From Serilophus lunatus (Eukaryota > Chordata > Aves > Passeriformes > Eurylaimidae): DNA of 64,000 nt. The notes below the pieces were generated by a model that ran no database searches, was not told the DNA's origin, and saw only the letters and a program-made list of their open reading frames with translations. The DNA is taken from the NCBI GenBank assembly GCA_013399895.1, contig VXBA01002668.1, forward strand, positions 372,001 to 436,000. The letters are read 5' to 3'. Shown here piece after piece: positions 1-12,400 of this stretch (the stretch's first letter is position 1; every line of letters begins with the position of its first letter). Made by a program: the position numbers and the translations under genes.

Positions 1-3000
1 AAGTACACATGAAGTAGGACTCTGGTTTGTGGCATTTTTAGGTCTCAAATGTACTCTTCTGCATTATTGAGATACAGTAACCAAATGATGCAGACTGTCA
101 GAGATTCTCAAAATCTGCAGGAATTCTGCACTTACAAGAATGGAATCTTCAAGTTCAACTTCATACGCAGGTTTTGGTTTTTGATGGTTCACAAATATCT
201 TTAAATATCTTCACAATTCAAGTAGTTTCTTGCGGTACTGGATGCAAAATTTTCTGGGGAAAGACTCAAAACCATAAAGGTCTTAACTGTACTGTGGGTG
301 ACATTCCTTGCATTGAAAGAGCCCTTGCCCTAAGGCTCTGTTCTCCCAGCTGAGTTAGCTGCAATAGAGTTGAATTTTGCAGATTGATTGAACGTGTTGG
401 CAGCTGCCAGGGTGTGCTTTTCCCTTTATTGCCACTGGCTATGTGGTTTGAGTTGAAAGCAGAAATTCATTTGAACTGGGTGATTGAGTACAAAGCAAGG
501 ACCTGAACTTCAAGTACTATCCTGTTAATCCTGAAGTAAAGACACTGGGCTGTTCAGCCTTTCTGCTGTGCAGCTTCTGTCTTTTATGAGGGACGTCCCT
601 GGAGGCTCTGGCCGTGGGTGGTTTGAGTGGCAGTTGGCTGCACCTGCAGGAAAACCAGCTCTCTCGGGCTTACATCACCCGGGACTGCAGTGAAAATGAT
701 GTGCACACGCCCACAAACCACTGTGTTCAGCTTCAGCCATTATAATGTATCTATAATCAACAATAATGAGGAATAACTGTATATACAGAATGAATCATTC
801 CCTTAATCCTCCCTCCATTTTTCTTCAGTGTTCCCACTGCTTCAAAGCAACCTAGAGGTATGAGTAACTACACCCTGTCCTGCATGACTGTTGAATTGAG
901 CATCTCTGTGCTGACAGGAGAATGTCATCCCTTATGAGCACTGGAGGCATGAATGTATTACACATAATATTTCTCGTAAAGGACAGTTGCAGTTGTCCCT
1001 TTTGTAGTTCAGTGCATTTTGTTCTTCTCTGTTAGGATAGAAAGTTTATTGCTATGGAGTTACATACAGGTGAATTTTTCATCCTCCAGACTTGGAATGT
1101 TTTAATCCTCAAGGTACACAGTGGGATTTCATGCTGCTACTACCAGACTGGAGTCTTGAGGAGGGAGGGAGAAGTTCCTCTTTCCTCTTTGGCAACAAAA
1201 CCACTGAGCTTAGAAACTGCAAATCAAAAAGCCAGACTTAAATCCTATTACTCTTGAACTGAGCTATGTGCCTACCTGCTTCCTTATACAATATCATGTG
1301 AATGTAACACAGCAAGAGGCTTCAGCATTTTCTTCCATAGAGCATCTTCATGCTTGTATGTGACAACAGTGCCCCAGAGATTGAGCTGGGGGTGGTGTTG
1401 TTGTTTTGGGGTTTGGGTTTTTTCTTTCATTGTTTTGGTTTTTTTTCTGAAATCTCTCCTGATTTTCTTTGTCAGTCCCTAAGATTCATAATATATGTCA
1501 TACCCTGTGTAATTTTGCACATGTAGTTTTGTGAATTTCAGGACTCTGTGGTGAATGTAAGCTTTTCACATACATTTTTACATTAAATTGCAGATTTATG
1601 AGTCCATATTAAATATTTTCAGGTTTGCTAAATTAAAATCCAGATTTGTTAAATACTGTAATGCCTTTGAGCTATTGCTAAGGTCTACTGGCAAGTATTT
1701 AATACAGCATATTTGAAACCACTTTCTTAGCTCCAGCATTTCTGTAACATTGGAGAAAAAGTTCATTGCAGCAGGTTGTGATTTCAGGCAGGTAGTGGCT
1801 TTCTGTGCCACTTGTAGGGTTCACTCAGCACAATTCATATGTGTGGAAAAAAGCCCACAGCCAGTGCAGTCCTGTTTTCCCTTCATTTTTTCTGCATTAC
1901 TGTCAGTTGCAGCAAACTGCAGAAGAGGTTTTATTCTGGAAAAGAGTCTGACAGACAGTAATTTCCAGTCACATGCACTCAATAAATTCATGATTTTCAG
2001 GGAGACTTCATATTCAGTTACTGTTGGATGTCTTGGGATAGTTTTGGTTAAGTTCAAACGTATCCCTGGTTGCTTCCATCTGTTTATTATTCAACAGCAT
2101 ATGTGAAATACGTCTCCTCTGTCTCATTTGATCAGATGCTTTGGGTTTTTGGTGTCATTTATTTCAGTTGCTCTTCTTCCCTTCCTTGTCACATCTGCTG
2201 TAACTTTAGGCTGAAGCAGAAGGTGGTGGTCAGGGCCTGTGCTTTGGCAAGCAAATACCCAGTGGGTGGGATGGCACCAAGGAGCTCAGGGAAGCAGAAA
2301 AGTACATAAATGTGTTGATTTCGCGGAGGGAGGGAGGGTAGTCTGTTCAAAGACAAAAAGAAAGGAAATTTTAATGAGGTGTAGAAAGCTGTCTTTAGTC
2401 TTTTTATAGAACGCAGTTTGATTTTTTGTTGTTGATGTTGTTGTTTGTTCTTGCTTCTTGCATTACATAACTGCCAAAATGCCATTGTGGATCCCAGGGT
2501 TTGCCTCTGCAGCCATCAATTACTGAGATGCTTGGCTTGGCTGGATCACAGGAGCTTTGTCCTGGGGCTAGAGGTCTGTTGCTAGACCTAAATTTGCATC
2601 TGTTGGAAACAATATGTGTCCTTGCTATTTATTTTTCTGAACTGTACTCAGCTTCACATTTCCTCACTGCCAGGTATTTTGTTCCTGGTGCTTGACACGA
2701 AAATGTCAGCTGAGCTGTCCATCCAAGCCAATTCCTTAAAATGTGTGGTCTGAATAGTGACCTTACAACTTACTAACTAAAAACAATATAAAGCCTTTAG
2801 GGACTGCAGAAAATCCCTAGTGGCTGTCTTTTAAGTGTTCAGTCAGGAGGTGTCTGTTCACATCAGATTTCTAGAACCATGCACAGTTCTGTGATACAAC
2901 AGCAACAAAAAGCATGGTGTTTCTTATTGTGGTAATTTCCAAGATGTGCAGGCTGATTATGATACTTCTTTTATCCAGCCATCTTATGTGATGTATTTAA

Positions 3001-3275
3001 AACAGATGAATAGAGAACTCTTCTTTACAGAAGGACAATATTTAGTATATTATTTTAAGGCTAATATGTTACACATTTTATTGCATCTGGAACCTGCAAT
3101 ATGTATCAAATATTCTGTATTTGTAGCCTAATAGAGATCGGGCAAAGCTTGTTCCACTGCGATCACATCCACTTACTTTATGCTGCCTTTATAAAACCTT
3201 TCTCCTCTCATGTTTGAAATCTGCTAACCTCTAAAAAACATGTTGAATTTTTACAAACACTGATCTGTATTTCAG
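1..3275 (+). other. BZW2: BZW2 intron (start outside window)
   Basis: AT-rich sequence with a T/G-rich stretch near 1390-1450. I searched it for the preceding BZW2 exon (expected to end in a motif like FQKIVVLFYK with a phase-1 donor) and did not find it. The reading frames in this stretch lack splice context or family resemblance. No repeat family was recognised here. Confidence 0.75.
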
Positions 3276-3398
3276 CTGATGTTCTGAGTGAAGAAGCTAT
3301 CCTCAAGTGGTATAAAGAAGCACATGTTGCTAAAGGCAAAAGTGTTTTTCTTGACCAGATGAAGAAATTTGTGGAGTGGCTGCAAAATGCTGAAGAAG
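3276..3398 (+). CDS. BZW2: BZW2 penultimate coding exon
   Basis: A 123-base exon with acceptor ...ATTTCAG before 3276 and donor GTATGG at 3399. It starts with the last two bases of an alanine codon and ends with the first base of a glutamate codon. It encodes the end of the W2 domain, including ILKWYKEAH and MKKFVEWLQNAEE. Confidence 0.95.
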
Positions 3399-5089
3399 GT
3401 ATGGGTTCATTTGAAGAGCTATGGTAGTCTCTTTACAAAACAATATTATTTTTTCAGATTTTAGTTGTACCAGGCATAGGCAGGACTTAGAACAGAAAAC
3501 AGCAGGCATCACTGTCCAAATTGTTTTGGGACATGCCTAAGCTTAACAACATTAGCAAACAACATTAATGATTGTGGTGTCCCTGTGAAGTCCTTTAATC
3601 ATCAGGTACTACTTGTCTGTAGATAAGCTCTTTAAGCTTCTGCAGGGAGAAACTCTGCAGTGATGACAGCATGAAGTACCTTGGTGTTAGCACACACAAC
3701 CAAACGGTTTTCTGTCTCAGTGTCTTTTCAATTATTATAATGTTTAATGGCAACATCATCCTAGCATAAGATTGCCTGTGCCATGGCACTTGAAACTGGA
3801 TTGAGCTGAATGGTCATACTAAGATTACCTGATCTGTATTTGCTGCTTTAAAATGGGTATTTGGGAGAGGCATCTGTTTCTTTAGTCCCTAACTTGTTTT
3901 TTCTCATGTTCCACATAGGAAATACCTCGATTTGTATAGAATAAGTAAGTTATCTTTGTTTGCATGGAAAAAGAATTCCACATCAATGGGGAAGATAAAT
4001 CCATTTGTAACAGAGATGGAATTATTAGTGTTCCTTTGCATCCTTTTAATGTAATGAGTTTTATAAACTTGGAAGGAATATGCAGCAATGTCAAGGAACA
4101 GATAGAACTTTGCAGCAGTTCACACATCAGGTAGCAGCATAAAAACGGCAGCTCCTTTCACACTTGAGATTTTGGAGGGGCAATCTTTGTCCAATTAAGA
4201 AATTTTTTCCCCTTTTAATTTTCTGCTTGTATGCCTTTCGGCTGCTCTTTATTTTATCCTTTCCTGCATGTCCTCTCTGCCAGATGTCCTTCATTACAAA
4301 GTCCAGTACAAACGGAGACAAAATGTTTCTGTAAGAACACACAGACCGTGTTTGCTCTGAGAAATCTGATCTCCAGTGTAATATTTGTTGGCAGTGAGCC
4401 CTTTCCTGTCAGGCGAACACAGGCAGAAATATAATATGATGTGAAGTAGCTTTAGGTGATAAAACCACCATGTATATTCCTATTTCTAAGTTACTTCTAC
4501 TTCTCCTGCTTCTATTTCTAAATTACTTTTATCTTTTGCTAAGCAAAAGATTAAAAAAAAGAAAAAGTTGTGTTTATAGGCTTCATACCTGCTGTAGGGC
4601 AACACTACTTCTGCCTTTCTAGATAGGCTGGATGATGATGATGATTGATATTTGCAGAGCAAATAGTTTTAAGGGTGCTTCCTGGATGATAGCAGTACAG
4701 TCTACTCATAGAGATTAGAAGAATAAGCAAATAATGCTGATCCTTTATTAAACTCAGCTCAGATAGGCATTGTGTGGCTCTGCAGATGAGGGCCAGAATC
4801 ATTCATAGCAGTGGAGTGAGAATTTTAGTGACAGATCTGTAAATGAAGAGCTCCACAGTGGAAGGCAGCAGAGTAGGCCTTCATCTCCTAAAGCTGTATA
4901 TTTCTTTCTGCCTTATTCTAATCTGCCAACCTTTCCTAGGAAGTTCTACATCTGATGAAAATTTTCAGTTTGGTAGGATATCCTGTTATTTTTGATAGAC
5001 TAACTCACTTCACTGTCCTTGTGCAACCTACATGAAGTGTTTTACTTTCTTCTGTTTCAGAGTCGGAGTCTGAAGGGGAGGAGAACTGA
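3276..5089 (+). CDS. BZW2: BZW2 (eIF5-mimic protein), C-terminal two exons only
   Basis: Partial gene; its earlier exons lie left of the window. Two exons join in frame (phase 1) and encode the last 50 or so residues of a basic leucine zipper and W2 domain protein 2. The peptide starts ADVLSEEAILKWYKEAH, continues through FLDQMKKFVEWLQNAEE and ends in the acidic tail ESESEGEEN followed by TGA. This is the end of the W2 (eIF5C/HEAT-like) domain, recognised from the closely similar mammalian protein. Known family role: BZW proteins mimic the C-terminal domain of eIF5, bind eIF2 and eIF3 in the cytosol and tighten start-codon selection. Both junctions are canonical (CAG acceptor at 3275, GT donor at 3399, CAG acceptor at 5060). 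BZW1 is the close paralogue, but the tail and the neighbours TSPAN13 and AGR2 favour BZW2. Confidence 0.95.
3399..5060 (+). other. BZW2: BZW2 last intron
   Basis: Intron of 1662 bases bounded by a GT donor and a pyrimidine-rich CAG acceptor. It holds a short GAT-rich run near 4630-4645 and an A-rich stretch near 4550. No other gene or repeat was recognised. Confidence 0.85.
5061..5089 (+). CDS. BZW2: BZW2 last coding exon
   Basis: A short terminal exon after the acceptor TCTGTTTCAG. It completes a glutamate codon, then encodes SESEGEEN and the stop TGA at 5087-5089. The highly acidic tail is typical of BZW proteins. The 3' UTR follows directly. Confidence 0.95.
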
Positions 5090-5520
5090 GATGGTTCCAC
5101 AAAGCACAGTCTCAATCTAGGTTAATGCCAAATGCGCTTGGGAATGCCGTACTGTTCAAGCAAAGAGGCTTTACTTCAGTGTCATACAGAAAACTATAGA
5201 CTAGACTTTCCTTTTGTTTAGAAGAATAAAGGTTTTTAATGGAGCCCTAAGGCATTAGATGCTTTACTTGGGACTCTACCTCTGGCTCATTGTACACTAA
5301 CTTAGGCAAAGACATCCAGCAAGGAGCCATATAGAAAAAGTGAAATGAAATACTTATGGACTCCTTTTTATTAACAGTCTTTTTCAGGTACTATGGTATA
5401 TGAACACTCCAATTTCTGTTTATAGAACTGTTTGGTCTGTGTTTGTAGCTCAAGATTGGCTTGTGTATGTGATTTGACACCACCACATTTTTTTGAATAA
5501 ATGGCTTTTATATCTTATTT
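5090..5520 (+). other. BZW2: BZW2 3' untranslated region
   Basis: Sequence from the BZW2 stop codon to the probable cleavage site. Two AATAAA hexamers lie at 5225-5230 and 5496-5501. The second is followed by a T/GT-rich tract of the kind found past cleavage sites, so the transcript probably ends near 5515-5525. The first may give a shorter isoform. The exact end is inferred. Confidence 0.75.
5496..5501 (+). terminator. BZW2: BZW2 distal polyadenylation signal
   Basis: AATAAA about 410 bases past the stop, with T-rich and GTGGTGTT-type sequence downstream. An upstream alternative AATAAA lies at 5225-5230. Confidence 0.7.
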
Positions 5521-6807
5521 TTGTGGTGTTAGCCTGTATGCTTTCTCAATTTGGCTTGCCAAAGTTCTTGTGATTTTACAAGTGAAAATTACACAAGGAT
5601 GTCAAGAGACAGTTTTCTTACTTCTCACTCAAAAAGTCAGCATCCATAGTTAACTGGGATGGCTGTCTTTATTCCTGTCCTTCCTTATAACTTTGGGTAG
5701 ATTAACCATATTCCATAGCATATGTTGATTCATTCCATTAATTAATTCAAAGAAAGTGTACAGGAACAAATGTCCGGAGTTGCAGTTTTGTAGGTACAAT
5801 TTATGCAAATGATAAGTAGAATACTATTTTTAATTTAAACTATACTCAGCTACTGGTGATTGCTGAATATTGCAAGAGAAATCACCTCATTTTAGAAGTA
5901 TTAGCTTGAAAACATGCATGACTAGAAGTCATTACGCCTGAAATCTGAAATTTATTTACATCACGTTTAAAGAAGACAGGCTTGTATTCTTACAGGGGAA
6001 AAGTATGAAAGAGCATAATTAACTAATAAAGTGGTGTGTTTTGTCATTAGAAACCAATAAGCTAATAGATAGTACAGATTTTTGTAGGAGAAAGTCAACA
6101 CTTCATATAAATCACAGGTGAGATGGTTGTAAGTGTCTTGTCTCAATATGTACCTAGCTTTTCTGGAAACAGCAAATAGCAAGTGGAAATCAAGTGCTGT
6201 TGAATGCCAGCTTTCCATCTGGAACAGCATTTATTTTTGTAACAGGTATTGATCTTTGAAAGGGTAAATATGTCATGAGAATATTTCTAGTAACTTAGAG
6301 GAGACCATAATATAGTCATATTAAAAGGCAGAACTGATACATTAGCTGCATGCTTTTCATTTTGGCCTTTGTTATTACAGAAGATAACCTTGCCAGGCAC
6401 GCCTGACCTGGGATCATCTTTTTTTTTTTTTTGTGGAGCTGCTATTGCTAAAAACATTTCAAATTCGAAATTGCCATTTGCTGAAGTACTAATGACTATT
6501 TGATTTGGTGTACATAAAACCACTTTTCTGTATAATCTGAAACTTAGACTGATTTCAAAGGTGCCAGTCTATAATAATACAATATCTCTGTAGCGAGACT
6601 GCCAAGGAGAGCAAGGCATGGCTGGCTGCGGGCTGGCTGGGCCATCTGCTGGAGACAACGATCATTGGCAGCAGAAGGCACTTTGAGGCCAAAAGCAGCA
6701 AATCTGGGATGCCTTCTGTGACTCTGTCCCCAGCATACTGAAGATAGATGCAGAGCTGAGTGGGATCCACTTCACTGAAGTTCAGGTACCTACAAGCCAG
6801 GCACCCA

Positions 6808-6864
6808 TTGAGTCACACCCAGTGATCCTTATGGGCCCCTGCCAAGTTGAGATATTCTGTGATT
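6808..6864 (+). repeat. CR1 LINE 3' end fragment
   Basis: It resembles the avian CR1 3' terminus: a diverged TTGGACTCGATGATCC-like start, then GTGATCCTTATGGG, CCAAGTTGAGATATTCTGTG. Only this short tail is clear; the 250 bases upstream may belong to the same insertion but are too diverged to assign. Confidence 0.65.
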
Positions 6865-9437
6865 GCTGATATTGTTGTCCTAGGCTCCATTTATAGATGT
6901 TGTCTCAGAAAGAAACGAGTGTTTTTAGCACAAGGCTGCTGGCCAAGTTGAGACTTGTGATTTGGTGCAGGGTGAGGAGTAGGGCTCTAGGCTGACAGGA
7001 GTTTTCCAGTTTTCAGTCACACAGTGCCCAAACCCCAACACCTTCATTGTTCATATCATGTCTAATAATATGTAACTCCTGGGGGCCCCTCTCAGCTTGC
7101 CCTTCCCCAGCAAAATGATTCAGCACTAAGTGTTTTGGAATCGAGTTTTCAGGTATTTTCTCCACTTAATTTCTGAGATCAGTTCAGATGGGTACTTTCA
7201 ATGCATGTGTATTTTTTCATCCAGCGTTTCACATATGTGCTGAAAACTGAAGTAGGTATGGGGACAAATACAAATAGATCTGGTTTGCATCAGGCTGAAT
7301 TTCAGTATAAATATGTGTAATGGTAAAGTTTTTCAAGGAATCTGTGATTTAGAACCTGGATGGAGCTTTTGCTATAACTCTCTTCAGGAAAAAGTGCCCT
7401 TCTTTGGAAGCCTTCACAGAGTCTGCATTTCGGTTAAAAATGCTCCCAACCCAAAGCATTTCTTCAACACAACCTTTGAATTACTGTTTCTCTGCTAGAG
7501 AAATGAAAGTTACAGTCAGCACTAAATATATATATTTTTCAAATATGGAATCAGTTGTTCTATAAAAATGAAAAGATACTTCATAGAAAATGTGCTTCAC
7601 ATAATACATGGCATTCAATTTTGAAACATCAGTGCAATTTAAACATCAGAACTGTACATATATCTTTTACTTGAAAATAAAATACAATAAGGTGCACTTT
7701 AAAATGGGAATTACTGAATTTGAAGGTGATTCTTCCCTTCTGGCCTCTCCCTTCTGAAATCATCCTGAGGTTTTAACTAAGAAAGCCAATTATATTGCTT
7801 TAAAACACTCCTCTGGCATCCAAATGTTCTCGAGGAGATGGATCATACCATCCTTGGGATGCAATAGTGAGATTTTACAGTCTCCTTGGTTAAAGCACTG
7901 GTTAGGAATCTGAAAGGGGCTGACACAGATCCTATTTCTTTCTGCTTCAACTACCTAATGGTGTTGCAGGCCTGCCTAACTGTGTCGAGCCCAATACAAA
8001 GGGGGCTTCTACCTCTCAGCAGTCAGTAATCCTACAGTTCCCAAACCATCATTCAGCCAACACTCACTGCAGTGTTTTCAGCAGCAATCCTGCTTGACCC
8101 TTACATCATTTTGGCTGATATTTACCCCCGAAACATGTGGTGATGACCTTCTGTGCACCAGCATCCCCTTTATCTCCTTGGCCAGCATATCCCAAACCCA
8201 GCAGACAAACCTGTGCCAAAAAAGGAGCAATGGAAAAACTCCCAAGCTTATCCCCAGGGCAGCTCCAGGCTGGCTGAGCAAGGGGGGCAGTAACAACCCA
8301 GAGAAAGTAGCATCTGCCAGGTAAGACTCTCTGCAAGACCCCAAGATCCATTCCATGACCATGCTTGGGAGAGGGAAGGATACGTCAGTGGTTTTCTTTG
8401 TGTGCACAATGAAGATTTTTACACACTAGGAGAAAGAAACAAGCTTCTTAATGTCTTGTGTTTAAGTGAAACAATTTTTATTTCAGGTCAGCTTGTGCAC
8501 TTCAGCAATGACAGACTGGCATTTGAAGGCAAGCAAAGAGCAAGAAAAGGTGGCCCAATGCCTTATGTTCAGTGATGTAAGAGCGTGGGGTTAGTGAACT
8601 CTGGTTTCTGTTTTGAACCCCTTCCTCAAAATGTGACTCTCTAGAACCAGCTATTTCAGGTCTAGCGTGGTTGCAGATGAGCACGTGGTGACTCAGCCTG
8701 GTTTGGTTTGTTTAAACAGCAGGTGGAGAATAAAAAGCTCCCAGGCATGCCCTTACGGAGGCATTGTTAAACTGCCTGGTAATTGCAATGGGTCCCTTCT
8801 GGCATCTGAAAGTCTTTGCTCTAAGCTCCTGTCATATTCATGGACAAAAGTAACTACCTTTAAAATCACATGTGCACATAAAAATGGGAATTATCTAAAA
8901 TAAGGCTTGTAGGCTGAGACAAACTAGTTCTTTCTCAAAAAGAGCCACAAATAACGTTACACGGGTTAACTGCAGCCAACCATTCAGTGCTCACTGAGCT
9001 GTGCCTGTTGTTAAGAACCAAAATTAGGACAAATTATATAAGTATATATTTTCCAAAAAAAGCCACATCTTTTGATTTTGAAGGAGGGAAAAGCAAGTCA
9101 TCAGGGTTGGCTTCTATGTTTCCACAGGCTTTTATGGGGTTTTTTGCTATGACACTTTAGGGGAAAGTCAATTCTTGCTCCTTACCAGCTGCGTGGGCCT
9201 TCAAATCTTCAGGAGGGGAAGTTATGCCAACACCTGCAGAAGACATGATTCAGGCAGGCAAGCACTCCCAGGCTGTACACACAACCTATATTTGGCCCAC
9301 GTCACAGAGCTGCTGTGCTGGTGTCCTTGATGACCTGCTCATTTGCTATTTTTTCCTGGAGGGAATCTGATTAACAGCACTGTGGTGGCCTCAGTTTCCT
9401 CCCACAGGGGCCTGATAGTTCATGTCACTCTACACAC

Positions 9438-9456
9438 TACATACATACATACATAC
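9438..9456. repeat. ACAT tetranucleotide microsatellite
   Basis: Nearly five tandem copies of a TACA/ACAT unit read directly from the sequence. Confidence 0.85.
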
Positions 9457-12400
9457 AGGGTTCAGATGCTTGGCCCCCTCCTGTGTCTCTCCAGTTTACC
9501 AACATTATTCTCTGATGAGAAAGAAATTAAGATTACAGGGTATCTCATGAGCTTCAGCAGGAGCTGTGCAGGTTGGAAACTCACCTCACCACTGCTCCTT
9601 GCTGCCCCAGGACACCAGGGGCTATGCTGGGAGGGCAGTGTCCTTAGTACTCGTCTGAGGACATTTGGATTACAAGGAGAGTGGAAAAGTATGTGCTTGC
9701 TTTCCCACTGCCTCTCCCACATGGATGCAAGAGAGAAATGCACTTATCAGTCTCAGCCGTCATCAAGCAGGACCACATGGATGGCTCTGTTTTGCAGACA
9801 TAAAGGACATGTCCCCTACGCACTGGAGAGGCATTGCTGGACTGTATTTGTCAGGATCCACCATCTTCTCCCAGTCAGCATGAGAAAAGAGGCTAGCACG
9901 GGAGCTGCCAATATGGCACAGCCGCAGACTGACAGGTTACAGTTTGATACTTGGATCTGTCACTCCCATGGCTGCTGACTGCCAGAAACTTAATTACTTC
10001 CGTCCAAGTGTCTCATTTAACAGTTGAAAGTTAAGGACTGACACTCTGTCCTACACTCATCACAGCTCTTCACTGATAGTGCTGCAAGACTCAAGTGTCT
10101 GCTTCCATACTGTCCAGCACCCTTCACCCACTGGACTGCAGAGAAACTGAAAACTGTTCTGGAACTCCAGCAAGAGGGAGAAACACACCTCAAACACCGA
10201 ATTTCTCAGATTTAGGAACACATGGGAATAAAAGATCGATTTAACCCAGAATGAACAAATAACTATCATGGCAACTTAAGAAGATGTATTTGCATTGCAG
10301 TCTCTTTCAGGACATCAGTTGCCTGAGATTTTTCTGTTTATTTTTCCCTGATGAAAATCAGGAACATTACCGACTGGTCAACATAACATTGTCTATATCA
10401 TTACTAGTTATTGCTGGGAGATTTGCATAACACAGCCATAAATTATGTCAAATAACAAAACAATATTGATGTATCCAAGAATATGACCAAAATAAGGCTT
10501 GTAGCCAGACCTCAGTTATTAAACCCACTGGTCTAGTTGGGAAAAAATCAATAAGCTTTCAAGTACATCAGTCCTTCCCCAGGCCCAAAATAGAAGCAGC
10601 AGCCTGGAAAAAATAAAAACCAAGTGAGGACAACTGACCTAAAATTCAGTTACATTCGTACAGTAAGACTACCTGAGAGAAAATAAATGGTATCTATGAT
10701 ACTGAAGGAGACTCTAGAGGGAATTGAGAAGTCAGATAATTTACAGTTTGTGGAATAAGTGGGACACATCAGTGAAAGAAGAGGTTAAAAATTTTCACAG
10801 AATCTTTTACTGTGTTGATGACCTAAACAGTTCAACCCTTGCTCAAGGGTCTCAGACAGCACTGCACTAGCTGGGAAAAAGTGATATTTATCATGAGGTT
10901 TGGTGCCCATCCCTGCATCAAGTCTATCCTTTTCTGTCCCTGTGATCCAGGCCCTTGGGATAACACTAATACAAAGCCATCTTCTGAAAGAGCTTGAACA
11001 TGACATTATACTTCCACAACAAGAAATTTTTCTGGTGTCAAGAAATGGAAGCGGTGTATGGACAGACATGGAAGATTACACTTTTCCTACTCTTTTATAA
11101 ATAAACCTCTGAGTTTTCTGTGGTTTTTATCAAAATAGTGTGATTCAGGGATTAAGATAAACAACCTTGTATTTTTTCTTGTTATCATAGACTTCATATT
11201 TTCTGCATTTTACTGTGAGCTTAAGATGTTAGTGAATCCAGAAAACTCTGAACCTGTAAAGCTGTTCCAGAAGAGCCCATTAAGGCCAATTTCTAATCAA
11301 AGGGTATCTTATCTTGTCCCCAGATGAGAACATCCTAAATTCTCACCCATCACAAACCACACGTAATTCAATAAATCCAACATGGAAATGCCTTCTGCTC
11401 CCAGACAAACTACCTCACACTTACCAGGGTTTCTCACCTTCCTATTCCTCACAGGTTGGCCCATATTTCCAGAAGGACTGGGAATACATTTTGTCACCCT
11501 CAGCTAGACTTCCAGACCTGCAATCAAAGCTGTCTGCCCCACCAGACCCACAGGCTCTGGTGAAGAGCCTGTGCGGAGACATGTCCTGCAGCCCCTTGCC
11601 TGGAGGAAAGAACAGGGATCCCTCCTTTCCAGGGCCCGGGGCAGGGACAAGAGCCATTGCTTCAGCCCCTCTCGGTGCCCCTCCAGCCGGCGCACAGCCT
11701 CCCTGCCGGGCCCAGGGGAAGCAGAGCACATGAACTACATCTGGCACAATTCCTCTGTCCCTCAGGGAAATCTGCATCGAGTGCTAAAATAATCACAGCA
11801 GTCAGATTTGTAGGGATGCAGTCTCCAGAGACACCAAATAGGCCAGTAGCTTGTCAGGGAAAATGCCAGCAAAGACAGAGAAGTAACAGTCCCGAGAAAA
11901 GCACAGGGCACAAAAAACAGGACAGAAAGATAATTCAGAATACCTGTATCATTCAAGGTCATGTGTGTCCCTTCTGCACCAAACAGTAGCTCCTCTTACA
12001 ATCACACCCAGGTCCCTGTTGCCAATGAGCAGAGACTGCTTTATCTCAAGTTTTTTTCTTCTAATTCAGCTTCCAACTGCATTTGTGCATAATCACATTC
12101 ACAGTTCCCTTTACAGTTTTCTTAGTTTTGTGTGTGGGTTGGTTTTTTTTAGTATTTTTATAATAACTGGTTATAGTTCAGTGATTTATGTAGCATTTGT
12201 GTCATTATATTTCTGTTTTAATTTAGTGGCTGTTACAGCAACTGAATTTTTTTCTTTAAGAAACCTTCTTAAAACAGCAGCTCATGGCACTCCTTTAAAC
12301 TAAAGGATTCTTGGGGCAAAATGCAGCTTAAATGATACACACATACATCTGGATGAGTTATTTAGGCTGAATGAAACAATCCTCCCTTCAAAGACTAGGA

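Noticed and set aside
9343..9978. 211-codon open frame on the + strand
   Set aside because: No recognisable domain and no splice or promoter context. It crosses an ACAT microsatellite and overlaps other open frames, so it is most simply chance.
11314..11777. Overlapping 139-codon (+) and 111-codon (-) frames
   Set aside because: Both come from a locally GC-rich patch with few stops; the peptides are low in complexity and match no family.
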